From contig NZ_MCZZ01000150.1 in assembly GCF_002875705.1 (NCBI RefSeq), positions 52,730-116,729 of the forward strand: DNA of 64,000 nucleotides, in the 5' to 3' direction. The DNA comes from Vibrio sp. 10N.261.45.E2 (GTDB taxonomy: Bacteria; Pseudomonadota; Gammaproteobacteria; Enterobacterales; Vibrionaceae). The notes below the pieces were generated by a model. That model saw nothing but the letters and a program-made list of their open reading frames with translations. It was not told the origin of the DNA and searched no databases. Position 1 is the stretch's first letter. The number at the start of each line of letters is the position of its first letter. Positions 18,633 through 27,331 of the stretch are shown in pieces. A program made the translations under genes and the position numbers.

Positions 18633-21080
18633 ATGAAAAAGTTATTTAATGTTTCGATGCTTGCTTCAGCAATGTTTCTAGCAGGATGTGGTGATGACTC
18701 CTCAAGCTCTGGTGCTTCTACAGCGATTCAATATGAACAATACATTCAAGACTCACTCGCGCAAGCGACAAGTATCAAGTTTCAACTAACGGGCGCGGAT
18801 ATTGCAGTTCCACTTCCTAGCTTCGCGTTAATGGATGCTACCGACGGTACACTTGGTTTACCGACTGGCGGTGACGACTCATTGACCAACCCTATTGCCG
18901 CAATGAATACAATGGATGGCTGGTCAACTTCAATGCCAATCATCATGGACTTTGAAGGTACTGGCTTAGCTGACGGCGCAGCTACTGGTGGGGTTTACCT
19001 ATTAAAACTTAGCGGCTCACTCACTTCTGAAACTGCACCTAGTGTTGCTGGAATATTGACTTTAGGCGTTGATTTCAACGTTCTATCTAGTGCCTCAACA
19101 GACACCTTCACAATCGTTTTCAATGATTCTCTCGACGCTTCAAGCGAATACGTCTTGGCGCTTTCGAATGAGCTTACGGACGTAAATGGCGACCCTGTTG
19201 GCATGTCGGCAAGTTATGCAGCTCTAAAATCAAGTGCTGTAACTTACACCGAAGGTAGTCTTGCTCAAGCGCAACAAGTTACTCAAGGTGTCGAAAAGAT
19301 CTTCGCTCGAGCGACTGCTGCAGGTGCAATAAACCTTGATACAGAGAACATCATTTACTCGACGTGGTTTACTACAGAGTCTGTAGGTAGTTCAATTTAT
19401 TCAACAAAAGCAGCGACTGCATCCGCTTTAGCTCAGGGTGGAATGGCACAAGTATGGAAAGGCAGCGCTAATCCAAACAATATAGATCTATCATCTGCCT
19501 ACCAAATGACATTTGGTACTACACAAGAATTGGCGATTGCATTAGCCGCGGATACCACTGTTGACACATTTATGGAGGCTTCCACCAAAGCCGCTATGCT
19601 AGCAGGTTATACGGGAGGAGCGTTAAATGGTACGGTTAACGTCACCAAAGGTAATGTAAAACTACCCTACTACTTGGAAACAGGAACAAGCGAATGGAAT
19701 TCGCAACCATTTGAGTCAGGCATGCCAAGCCTTGTCAAGGTGTCGTCAGCTATTGCCGACACAAATGAAAAAGCAAATATGGCTGCACAGCTTCTAAGCT
19801 TAGGTGTAGATCTTACAAAGCTTGCTACAGACCCCGCAGAACAACTTAAACTTGTTGGTGCAAATCTAACTTTAAGTAACGGTAATGCATTAGACACAGA
19901 ACGTGTCATCACTCGATATGCTCCCGTACCGCAAGTTAAATCACTGCAAGATGTAGAGTTTATCTTGTTTACGCCTGTAACAATTCCTGGCACTCCAATG
20001 CCAATAGTTATTTATCAACATGGTATTACTAGTCTTAAAGAAAACGCTTATGCATTTGCTGCCAATCTTGCTGCACAAGGTATTGCTGTGATAGGCATCG
20101 ATATGCCACTGCATGGAACTCGTAGCTTAGATAAAATTCCAAATGAACGTTCAGCGAATGCTAACCTATTGGCATACCTAAACCTTACTAACTTACCTGT
20201 CGCGCGTGACAATGTAAGACAAAGTGTTATGGACGTGCTTGGGTTACGAGTCGCATTATCCTCTAACCAAGGTCAGGGCGCGTTCACATCAACACCTTTG
20301 GCAACTATAGATAACACAACGACCAGCCACCCTAGACTATTCGGGCATTCACTAGGTGGAATTGTTGGTATTACTGCGTTAGCACAAGCTAACAAAACAA
20401 TTAATGACCCTACGGGAGATGCAATTTATGCGTTTTCATCTGGTGTAATAGCTAATTCCGGTGGTCAAATTTCAAACTTGCTACTGGGTTCTGATTCATT
20501 TGGTAACATTGTTATACACAACGTCGCAGTAGGCGGATTACCAACATACGCAACACATAATAAGACAACATGTGAACCGAATAGTTATACGATGACACAG
20601 TGTGTGGATGAGTTTACTTCAGACTCAGCTAATAAAGCGAGCCTCCAAGCCCTGCTCGCTCAGTTCGCTTATTCTAGCCAAACGGTATTAGATGTAATCG
20701 ATCCTTATACCAATGCTGGAGATTACAGTGACACATTGCCTACGTTAATGCTTCAATCTGACGGGGATGAAACTGTACCAAACGCTGTTATTAATAATCC
20801 TATGATTGGGACGGCTCCATTTGCCGGTACCGAGCCACTAGCTGATAAGCTTGCTTTGAACGGCATAAATGCATCAGCCGCAACTCCTTCTACATCAATT
20901 AGTCGCGAGTTTATTCAGTTTAATGCAGTAGCTAAGCACTCAACCGCAATTGCACCTCAAGATAAAGGAACTCCTCCAGCGGATTACAATCACTACTTGG
21001 AAATCCAAAGAGAGCTAGTTGATTTCTTCTCTGACAACAAGTTGGGGTCAGTATCAAACACAGACTCTGTTTTGGAGTAA
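18633..21080 (+). CDS. volA: VolA-like surface lysophospholipase lipoprotein
   Basis: An 815-aa lipoprotein: the lipobox FLAGC gives the lipidated Cys near residue 19, followed by a Ser-rich, Asp-containing linker. The C-terminal alpha/beta hydrolase has GHSLGG with the nucleophile Ser573, an acidic residue in LQSDGDETV and a candidate His in VAKHSTAIAP. VolA of V. cholerae is surface-exposed and cleaves lysophosphatidylcholine, letting the cell grow on host or algal lipids through FadL. Gene order and spacing here are the same. The large N-terminal region (about 30-430) is typical of VolA but has no named domain. A terminator follows at 21103. Confidence 0.9.
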   Translation: MKKLFNVSMLASAMFLAGCGDDSSSSGASTAIQYEQYIQDSLAQATSIKFQLTGADIAVPLPSFALMDATDGTLGLPTGGDDSLTNPIAAMNTMDGWSTSMPIIMDFEGTGLADGAATGGVYLLKLSGSLTSETAPSVAGILTLGVDFNVLSSASTDTFTIVFNDSLDASSEYVLALSNELTDVNGDPVGMSASYAALKSSAVTYTEGSLAQAQQVTQGVEKIFARATAAGAINLDTENIIYSTWFTTESVGSSIYSTKAATASALAQGGMAQVWKGSANPNNIDLSSAYQMTFGTTQELAIALAADTTVDTFMEASTKAAMLAGYTGGALNGTVNVTKGNVKLPYYLETGTSEWNSQPFESGMPSLVKVSSAIADTNEKANMAAQLLSLGVDLTKLATDPAEQLKLVGANLTLSNGNALDTERVITRYAPVPQVKSLQDVEFILFTPVTIPGTPMPIVIYQHGITSLKENAYAFAANLAAQGIAVIGIDMPLHGTRSLDKIPNERSANANLLAYLNLTNLPVARDNVRQSVMDVLGLRVALSSNQGQGAFTSTPLATIDNTTTSHPRLFGHSLGGIVGITALAQANKTINDPTGDAIYAFSSGVIANSGGQISNLLLGSDSFGNIVIHNVAVGGLPTYATHNKTTCEPNSYTMTQCVDEFTSDSANKASLQALLAQFAYSSQTVLDVIDPYTNAGDYSDTLPTLMLQSDGDETVPNAVINNPMIGTAPFAGTEPLADKLALNGINASAATPSTSISREFIQFNAVAKHSTAIAPQDKGTPPADYNHYLEIQRELVDFFSDNKLGSVSNTDSVLE

Positions 21081-21102
21081 AATCTACCTTTATATCAAAA
21101 CC

Positions 21103-21132
21103 AAATGCCAGCCTAACCGCTGGCATTTTTAT
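21103..21132 (+). terminator. Terminator of the fadL-volA operon
   Basis: The stem AATGCCAGC / GCTGGCATT with a 6-base loop is followed by TTT. It lies 22 bases after the volA stop. Confidence 0.85.
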
Positions 21133-21305
21133 ATCTATAGCCAACTAATCTTCCCTAGTTAACCGTTTGCATAAAACTTTAAAACACAAATGGTTGATCT
21201 CAGCTAAAATTAATCAAGACAGAATACCGTACGACCTCTTTCTTTATTGTAAATAAAGTGGATAATAGCCCCGTAAACTTAATACCTAATAAATGTGAGT
21301 CCATT

Positions 21306-21863
21306 ATGTCTTCTGAAGCTACTATGCTAGAACGCTGCCAATCTAAATGTGAACTATGTGGTTCTGATTCTTCTCTTACTGCATACGCAGTGCCGCCACA
21401 CAGCCACGTAACAGTGGATCACGGCATCATGGTATGTGACAAATGTCTTGGTGAGATTGACGATCCTAAAGATATCAACCACTGGCGTTGTCTTACTGAC
21501 AGCATGTGGAGTCAAGAAGCGCCAGTTCAAGTAACTGCATGGCGTCAACTTACTCGTCTGAACACAGAAAGCTGGGCTCAAGACGCGCTAGACATGATGT
21601 ACCTTGAAGAAGAAACGTCAGTTTGGGCACAAATTGGTATGTCTGCTGATGACAAGCCTCTTGACGTGAACGGCGTTGAACTTAAGAAAGGTGACGACGT
21701 AACAGTAATTAAAGACCTGCCAATCAAAGGCACTAACCAAGTGATTAAGCAAGGTACTGTTATCCGCGGCATCAGCGTTGGTGACGATCCGAAGCTTGTT
21801 TCTGGTAAAACAAACGGCGGTCAATCAATGTACGTAATCGCTGAGTTCTGCCGTAAGAAGTAA
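21306..21863 (+). CDS. PhnA-domain (YjdM-like) zinc-ribbon protein
   Basis: A 185-aa protein. The N-terminal zinc ribbon has CELC (about residues 13-16) and CDKC (about 40-43). The C-terminal PhnA domain (about 120-185, VNGVELKKGDDVTVIKDLPIKG) is an SH3-like fold found in YjdM. Despite the PhnA name, YjdM-type proteins are not shown to act in phosphonate metabolism, and no phn genes are here. The ATG at 21306 is the start that gives the family N-terminus, with GTGAG upstream. Monocistronic. Confidence 0.85.
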   Translation: MSSEATMLERCQSKCELCGSDSSLTAYAVPPHSHVTVDHGIMVCDKCLGEIDDPKDINHWRCLTDSMWSQEAPVQVTAWRQLTRLNTESWAQDALDMMYLEEETSVWAQIGMSADDKPLDVNGVELKKGDDVTVIKDLPIKGTNQVIKQGTVIRGISVGDDPKLVSGKTNGGQSMYVIAEFCRKK

Positions 21864-21892
21864 TCTTACTGTGAACAAGTAATAAGAAACCA

Positions 21893-21921
21893 GAAAGGCG
21901 CTGATTAGCGCCTTTTTTTGG
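21893..21921 (+). terminator. Terminator after the PhnA-domain gene
   Basis: The stem AAAGGCGCT / AGCGCCTTT with a short loop is followed by T7. Confidence 0.9.
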
Positions 21922-21945
21922 GAAAAATTCAACCCATGCGTAGCA

Positions 21946-23097
21946 CTAGAAGCCACTGCCGATATTAAAGTAGATAGCACGCTCTTCATGGCTTTGCGCG
22001 TAGTCCATACCAAGGTGTAAACCGTAACGTCTTGCGATTTGATATCGAAAACCGACACCTCCTGCATTCACCGTACTATCCTGACTTATTCTGCTATCTT
22101 GTTTTGCAGTACCAGAACCGTAGAACCCAGAAACCTTCCAGCGATGATTGATACTATACGTCAATTGCCCTTGTATAGTTTCAATCTCATCACCTTGATA
22201 ACGGTAAGAAGACACACCACGCAAAGAAACATAAGGCTTCGCCGTCGGTGATACAAACAGATCTTTCTGTTCGAAGTTTTGATAGTTTGCGGCCAAGCCT
22301 AACGTCCATTTATTAGTGATTGGGATATAAGCTTCACCATCAATGTTGAAATTACGGTAATTGTAATCACTGCCAATGGCATCATCATAAATCATGTAAT
22401 CAGCAGACAACTTATAGCCCTTAGTCGGATAAAATAGGTTATCTCGCGTGTCATATTCTGCCTCTAACCCTAAGCCTGACGTGACCGATTCGTTACCCAA
22501 GAGTTTATCTAAAAGTGTATTTTCGAATTCAATTTCAGACTTTGCCAGTAATTGCTTTATACCCAACATCCAAGGTGTATTTCCGAGTCTAAACTGTACC
22601 TTTTGAGACAGTACAGCAACGGAAGTTGATGTGCCTATTCTCAGGTCATGGTCAATCGGTGCCCAATCGATTGATGTGTACAAATCTAAATTCGCAACAC
22701 CAAAACCGCCCCCCCCAGTATAACGAATAGCATCATTCATCCATGAACGTCTATGACCACCGAATACAAACCAAGTCTCATTTTCTGTACCGACTGCGCC
22801 AACCACTGACATTGCAGAAGGAACAAGCTGCGCACCACCATCTATGGCAGAGAGAGCTGCCTGCTTTCGTTGTCGCTTTTCTTCATCCGTCTCATGTAGA
22901 AACAACCCAGCCACACCGCCACCGTAACCTACTGCAGGCTCGGTAATCAAAATTGGAATAGGTAAAAAGCCATGTGCATTTTCAGCAAGGTGATGCCCCA
23001 AATCAAACTGACCATCAACAGGATCGAAAAACGATGCGGACGAATGAGCTGTAAACAAAGAGCAGGAAAGAAGAAAAAAGCCGCCGCAGCGATTCAT
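21946..23097 (-). CDS. Omp85-superfamily outer-membrane barrel without POTRA domains
   Basis: A 383-aa outer-membrane protein. A signal peptide covers about residues 1-20 (ending HSSA). The rest matches the C-terminal barrel of BamA/TamA-type proteins (Bac_surface_Ag): GLGLEAEYDTRDNLFYPTKGYKLSADY, and VSLRGVSSYRYQGDEIETIQG, which contains the family's RG(Y/V)-type loop-6 motif. The final residue is Phe, as required for Bam recognition. There is no room for POTRA repeats, so it is neither BamA nor TamA; family members include surface antigens and the translocator half of patatin autotransporters. ATG 23097 has GAGG upstream; in-frame extension to 23166 would run through a terminator-like hairpin. 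Confidence 0.82.
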   Translation of the reverse strand: MNRCGGFFLLSCSLFTAHSSASFFDPVDGQFDLGHHLAENAHGFLPIPILITEPAVGYGGGVAGLFLHETDEEKRQRKQAALSAIDGGAQLVPSAMSVVGAVGTENETWFVFGGHRRSWMNDAIRYTGGGGFGVANLDLYTSIDWAPIDHDLRIGTSTSVAVLSQKVQFRLGNTPWMLGIKQLLAKSEIEFENTLLDKLLGNESVTSGLGLEAEYDTRDNLFYPTKGYKLSADYMIYDDAIGSDYNYRNFNIDGEAYIPITNKWTLGLAANYQNFEQKDLFVSPTAKPYVSLRGVSSYRYQGDEIETIQGQLTYSINHRWKVSGFYGSGTAKQDSRISQDSTVNAGGVGFRYQIARRYGLHLGMDYAQSHEERAIYFNIGSGF

Positions 23098-23111
23098 AAG
23101 ATTGGCCTCAT

Positions 23112-23139
23112 AAAAAAGGCCGGGTAATGAAACCCGGCC
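23112..23139 (-). terminator. Terminator/attenuator hairpin in the leader of the Omp85-type gene
   Basis: On the minus strand a perfect 8-bp GC-rich stem (GGCCGGGT / ACCCGGCC, 6-base loop) is followed by T6. It ends 14 bases before the start codon of the barrel gene. It could be a transcription attenuator or the 3' end of a small RNA encoded between 23315 and 23112. Confidence 0.75.
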
Positions 23140-23314
23140 AAAACTCTGCTTCCTTGCAGTAAACATAGAAAATTAACACTTATTGCCAATAAAGGGGGTC
23201 CTTAATCGACAGGACTAGAATAGGCCAAACGGTGGCATTGCCCTACTCGCATATGCAGGGTCAAATCCTACAAAACGGGGCCTTACCCAACGGGATGAGA
23301 TCAGAAATTCGATA
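23140..23314 (-). promoter_or_regulatory. Structured leader or possible small RNA upstream of the Omp85-type gene
   Basis: Between the LysR terminator and the attenuator hairpin lies about 175 bases that is GC-richer than neighbouring spacers. It has several short inverted repeats (GTCC...GGAC at about 23199-23215; CCCT...AGGG at about 23241-23260). It must contain the promoter of the barrel gene. I do not recognise a known riboswitch class. Confidence 0.4.
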
Positions 23315-23339
23315 CAAAAAAAGGCTCTAAGTGAGCCTT
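23315..23339 (-). terminator. Terminator of the LysR gene
   Basis: On the minus strand the stem AAGGCTC / GAGCCTT with a 5-base loop is followed by a run of eight T. Confidence 0.85.
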
Positions 23340-23411
23340 CATTTGGAGTGAACGTATGTGTGAGTAAAGGTTAGAGAGCACTACATATAAACTATTGTAA
23401 TAAATATAAAG

Positions 23412-24326
23412 CTAAGCTCGAAAGCTACTGATTAATCGCTCTCTGTATTCTGATATCACTGAAGTTAATGAGCCCTTGATATCACTGATCTGTTTCGAGT
23501 GAGGACACCACAATGCGAAACCAAATTTGAATCCTTCAAATATTTCTGCCGCTTGAATAGGTTCAATTTCGTGTTGAGAAAACTCTGGGTCAGAAAAGAA
23601 TGATTTAGGTAAAAGTGCCCAACCCAAGCCTTCTTCAACCATTTTTATTGTCAATGCAAGTTGGTCGATCTCTTCGTGGTCTGAACTTACAACAATTTTT
23701 TCCGACATCCCTTCTTCAATCAGGGATCTCAAAACAAATTGTTTCGAGTTTCTCAAAGCGACCAGCACATCCTCTTTGGCTAGATTGGCAAATTCACCAC
23801 CCTTTTGTACAAATGGGAAAAATTCAATATGGCCTAAAAATGTTGCGTCTAAACTGTGCATAGCGCGGCTATCGTGAACATTCACCAAACCAAAGTGGTA
23901 TTCACCATCTTGAATCCCTTGCTTGATCGCTTTCTTATTACGAACCAGAAAGTTCACTCGCATCATTGGAAAATCGCGCTTGAGTTGCTTGCGAATATCG
24001 ACAAGAACGCGTTGAGGAATCACGCTAGAATAAGCGATTGTGATGTTTTCTAACCCGCCATAAGACAGGCTCAACGCAACCTTATCAAAGGTACGCGCTT
24101 GCTCAATGGTTTGCTTAGCATAGTGATACAGAAGATGCCCGTCTTCCGTTGGTTCTACGGAACGACCGACTCTTTCAAAAAGGTTTACTGCGAGTTGATC
24201 TTCGAGATTCGTAATCACTTGCCCGATTGTCGTTCTGTGTTTGTTGAGCTTAACGGCCGCTTTACTGAACGAAAGCTGATCATAAACGGTAACGAACGCG
24301 AGAAGTTGTTCAATGCTGAAATTCAT
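23412..24326 (-). CDS. LysR-family transcriptional regulator
   Basis: A 304-aa regulator: N-terminal winged helix (about 1-60, FSKAAVKLNKHRTTIGQVITNLEDQLAVNLFER) and a C-terminal periplasmic-binding-like effector domain (about 90-295). Target and ligand are unknown. It lies between the Omp85-type barrel gene and the small secreted/patatin pair, all on the same strand, so it could control either. It has its own terminator. No divergent partner gene, which is atypical for LysR. Confidence 0.88.
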   Translation of the reverse strand: MNFSIEQLLAFVTVYDQLSFSKAAVKLNKHRTTIGQVITNLEDQLAVNLFERVGRSVEPTEDGHLLYHYAKQTIEQARTFDKVALSLSYGGLENITIAYSSVIPQRVLVDIRKQLKRDFPMMRVNFLVRNKKAIKQGIQDGEYHFGLVNVHDSRAMHSLDATFLGHIEFFPFVQKGGEFANLAKEDVLVALRNSKQFVLRSLIEEGMSEKIVVSSDHEEIDQLALTIKMVEEGLGWALLPKSFFSDPEFSQHEIEPIQAAEIFEGFKFGFALWCPHSKQISDIKGSLTSVISEYRERLISSFRA

Positions 24327-24430
24327 TTTGATGTGCTTATTTTTAATCGTTATATATTTAAACTATCACAGGCTGACGAAATATCTACTTTGTCAGAATA
24401 ATAATCGTAAGATGAATTTGTCTGGTTGAA

Positions 24431-24460
24431 ACAAAAAAACCTACTTAAGTCAGTAGGTTC
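24431..24460 (-). terminator. Terminator of the patatin/small-protein operon
   Basis: On the minus strand the stem AACCTAC / GTAGGTT with an 8-base loop is followed by T7. Confidence 0.8.
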
Positions 24461-24484
24461 TATGATTGAGTTGTGGCGAATAAC

Positions 24485-24910
24485 TTAAATGTACTCGATA
24501 ACTCGAGCTAGGTAGTTAAAATCGCCTGAATCACCGTGGTAATTGCGGTAAACATCGACACTGAAGTATCTAGGTTGATCTGCTTGAATGTGTTCAGCAA
24601 CGCGTTGTTCAATGGACTCTAAAGTTTCACCCGTTTGCGAGTAAATGTATTTCTTGCTGGCCTTTTGAAGTTGGCGTTGCTTAGCTTCTTTATGTGTAAC
24701 GTAGTTATTCACCTCTACCCACTGACCAATGTAATCAATTGTCACGTAATCTGAAGTCTCTTCAACCATCACCAACGCTGCTTCTTGTTGAACATCGACC
24801 AGTTGTAGCATGTCGTTATTGACTTTTTGCTGATCCATTGAGGATGTGTTTTGTGCCATTGCAGCGCCAGACGTTGCAATAATAAGTAGCGTTAATGCCG
24901 TTTTTTTCAT
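24485..24910 (-). CDS. Small secreted protein of unknown function
   Basis: A 141-aa protein with a clear signal peptide (MKKTALTLLIIATSGAAMA, cleavage after residue 19). The mature part is Gln/Glu-rich, has no cysteines and no membrane segment. The C-terminal part (YFSVDVYRNYHGDSGDFNYLARVIEY) looks like beta structure. I do not recognise the family. It starts 16 bases after the patatin lipoprotein gene and shares its terminator, so the two are very likely one operon; a role as partner or inhibitor of the lipase is possible but only inferred from position. Confidence 0.75.
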   Translation of the reverse strand: MKKTALTLLIIATSGAAMAQNTSSMDQQKVNNDMLQLVDVQQEAALVMVEETSDYVTIDYIGQWVEVNNYVTHKEAKQRQLQKASKKYIYSQTGETLESIEQRVAEHIQADQPRYFSVDVYRNYHGDSGDFNYLARVIEYI

Positions 24911-24926
24911 TTTACAATATCCCTAA

Positions 24927-26111
24927 TTAAGGTAATTCGGTTACCCAAGGTTTGCCCTGAGTTGCTTTGTGATAGCCATATTCGTATATGGTTAATAGGT
25001 AATGTTCATCAAACATATCTTTGGTTCGTTTGGCGTAACCAAAATCGTGTTCGATGTAAGTAAATTGCATATCAATGTTGTTGGTTTCACTGATGTATTT
25101 CATTCGATATAAGTCACCACGAGTTTGAGCAAGAGTCAGGCTTGATACGCTCTTCGTTACCAAATCTAGGCCCTTATCTCGTAACGAGTGGTACGGCGCT
25201 TTCAGTACACCATTTCGAATCACATCAAGCTGTGGTGGTGTTTCTAATCCAAGTGCATCTGAGATCTGTTGATAGTCAAATTGCGATGGATTGAAGAACA
25301 CTTGAGCCGCTAAGCCACCATCAACGTGCAACTCTTCAAAAATTTCACCTTCATGTTCCACATTGATAAACTGCGGTGGGAACACTCCAGGAATAGATGC
25401 ACTTGCGGCCAAAACCTTATAGATAAGCTCGGATTTATTTGGCACGTCACTGTTTGCAATTGCGCCCACATTCCAAATAACAAGCTCGCCGGAATCAAAA
25501 TGTGTACTGCCAATAAACAGACGCTTACCATTGCGATGTTGCTCTGCAATTTGCTCAATCATCGGTTCAGGGAACGCCGTAGCAATGAACTGATACAAGC
25601 TTTCTCCATCAGTAAACGCATCTTTAAACACAGTGTTCAGAAAGTTCTTTTTGCCAAGGACTGACTTGTCATTAATATTCAACATCACTTCCTTCATCTT
25701 CGGAAACGCATCTCCCCCGATGAACACAAACGGTGCCATTAACGCGCCTGCGCTGATGCCTGTCACTATGGAGTAATCCTTCAGTTGGTCTGATTCTTCA
25801 AGCCCGATCAAAATACCGGCACCAAAGGCTCCGTTGGCGCCACCTCCTGACAAGGCAAGAATGTTCAGTTGATCGCCTGATACGGTAATCGGTGTGGTTT
25901 TATCGTCTACAGAATATAAGAAGTCCGGTGTCTCGTTCGCCCAAATACGCAGTGGCTCACCTACGGTAGATGTATCTTCTACTACTACTTCTTTGTAATT
26001 ATCTTTGTTTACGCGTAAATCCAGTGTATGAGGTGAACTACAGGCCACTACGAGGAATGACAAAGCAACGGTAAGACCGGAAGAGATTAGACGGTTCATA
26101 TTTAGGCTCAT
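24927..26111 (-). CDS. Patatin-like phospholipase lipoprotein
   Basis: A 394-aa lipoprotein. The lipobox (VVAC) gives Cys24. The patatin fold carries the oxyanion glycine loop GGGANGAFGAG (89-99), the nucleophile Ser120 in GISAG and Asp264 in the DGG of HVDGGL, so the Ser-Asp dyad is intact. It should hydrolyse acyl chains of phospholipids at the envelope. No lipid-binding or Omp85 domain is fused. It is first in an operon with the small secreted protein. A near-palindromic site (GTAGGACGCTATCCATC, 26251-26267) lies 140 bases upstream. Start at the first ATG, with AGAGAA upstream; an ATG four codons later is an alternative. Confidence 0.9.
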   Translation of the reverse strand: MSLNMNRLISSGLTVALSFLVVACSSPHTLDLRVNKDNYKEVVVEDTSTVGEPLRIWANETPDFLYSVDDKTTPITVSGDQLNILALSGGGANGAFGAGILIGLEESDQLKDYSIVTGISAGALMAPFVFIGGDAFPKMKEVMLNINDKSVLGKKNFLNTVFKDAFTDGESLYQFIATAFPEPMIEQIAEQHRNGKRLFIGSTHFDSGELVIWNVGAIANSDVPNKSELIYKVLAASASIPGVFPPQFINVEHEGEIFEELHVDGGLAAQVFFNPSQFDYQQISDALGLETPPQLDVIRNGVLKAPYHSLRDKGLDLVTKSVSSLTLAQTRGDLYRMKYISETNNIDMQFTYIEHDFGYAKRTKDMFDEHYLLTIYEYGYHKATQGKPWVTELP

Positions 26112-26250
26112 TTAATTTTCTCTAATATGATTCAGAGACTCTGTTTAATAAAATTAGAAAACAGAAAAGTTAATAAATAGGGATAAAGTGAAGTCCGTCT
26201 CTTTGTGGTCGTAATATAACTAGAGTGAGGCTTAACTCGTAATCTTGTTT

Positions 26251-26267
26251 GTAGGACGCTATCCATC
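26251..26267 (+). promoter_or_regulatory. Near-palindromic 17-bp motif, copy 1 (GGACGCTATCC core)
   Basis: GTAGGACGCTATCCATC, 140 bases upstream of the patatin lipoprotein gene. Three related copies lie upstream of other envelope genes (33844, 35744, 42491). Either an operator for an unknown regulator or a dispersed small repeat. Confidence 0.5.
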
Positions 26268-26303
26268 GAATAGCCATCGCCACCACATTTAGAGTTAAAC
26301 GCT

Positions 26304-27161
26304 CTAGCCTATTTTGACTACGTTGAAATCGTGGGTAGGTTCAACAAATTCATACTGAGCATTAATCGTTTGTAGTTCCCAAGTGCCATAGCTTTTAGTC
26401 AGCTCCAATACACCGTAAACGGCGTTGTTTGCGTGACGGAATGCAGCCACCGGAGACATTTTTTTCATTAATCCTGCAGTAAATATGCCTGAGATAAGAT
26501 CGCCAACACCAACCGGTTGTTTATCAAATTCAATATTCGGCCTTTGGACTAAATAGCATGCCTTTTTCGTTGCGAGGATCATGCTGAACGCGTCGTCGGG
26601 TAATGAGTGCAGATGTTTCACTAAAACCATCTTTGGTCCAAGTTCCAATGCTTTCTTACAAGCGGTAACGGCATCACAAAGCGAGTGGATTTTGGTATTG
26701 GTCAATTCACTTAGCTCAAATTGGTTGGGCACGATCGCATCAGCGATAGGCAGTAAGTGTTTGGCTATGGCAGCTTTAACCCCATCATCAACGATACAAC
26801 CTTTATCTGGGTCGCCCATTACAGGGTCACAAATATAGAGTGCACTGTGATTTTTATCTTTGATGAGACTTACCGCTTCAGCAACCGCTTTGCATTGGTC
26901 TGCACTTCCCTGATAACCCGAAAGAACCGCGCCACAGTCTTTCAATGCACTGATGTTGTCTAAGCCTTGAATTAAATTTCGAATATCGTCTGAGCCAAAT
27001 TTTTGTCCTGTCCAACCTTGCTCATATTGAGTGTGATTAGAAAACTGAACAGTATGGATTGGCCACACATCGAGTCCCATCCTTTGGATTGGAAAAACCA
27101 CAGAGCTGTTGCCTGCATGCCCATAAACCACGTGAGATTGAATAGAAATAATGCTTTTCAT
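26304..27161 (-). CDS. pdxY: PdxY: pyridoxal kinase
   Basis: Ribokinase-superfamily enzyme that phosphorylates pyridoxal to pyridoxal 5'-phosphate in the salvage pathway. 285 residues: the N-terminal SIQSHVVYGHAGNSSVVFPIQRMG, the DPVMGD block and the C-terminal anion-hole motif GVGDLISG (PdxY-type) are all present. The ATG at 27161 was chosen because the preceding 22 codons are not family-like and GAGCGG lies upstream. It lies 170 bases downstream of aspD, a PLP-dependent enzyme, on the same strand. No T-tailed terminator separates them, so cofactor supply to AspD is a reasonable inference. Confidence 0.93.
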   Translation of the reverse strand: MKSIISIQSHVVYGHAGNSSVVFPIQRMGLDVWPIHTVQFSNHTQYEQGWTGQKFGSDDIRNLIQGLDNISALKDCGAVLSGYQGSADQCKAVAEAVSLIKDKNHSALYICDPVMGDPDKGCIVDDGVKAAIAKHLLPIADAIVPNQFELSELTNTKIHSLCDAVTACKKALELGPKMVLVKHLHSLPDDAFSMILATKKACYLVQRPNIEFDKQPVGVGDLISGIFTAGLMKKMSPVAAFRHANNAVYGVLELTKSYGTWELQTINAQYEFVEPTHDFNVVKIG

Positions 27162-27331
27162 ACGCCGCTCTTTTTTAGTTTTAATTGGATTTTTAATTAC
27201 TTGCGGAAGACGACTAAATAAACACAACGGAACGTCAAGATAAGCAGTTGTTACCTGCTAACCACTGTGCTTATTTGGTCGGAATAGCCTCGACATCGCC
27301 GAGGCATATTCTTGGTAAGTTTGACTAAAAC

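Noticed and set aside
23221..23300. Possible c-di-GMP (GEMM) riboswitch: GGGCAATGCCACCG and GGCCTA on the minus strand resemble parts of the motif
   Set aside because: The first conserved block (ACAGGGCAAACC) and the tetraloop/receptor pair are missing, so the resemblance is only partial.
27285..27312. GCCTCG/CGAGGC hairpin between aspD and pdxY as a terminator
   Set aside because: No T run follows on the minus strand, so it is not called an intrinsic terminator.
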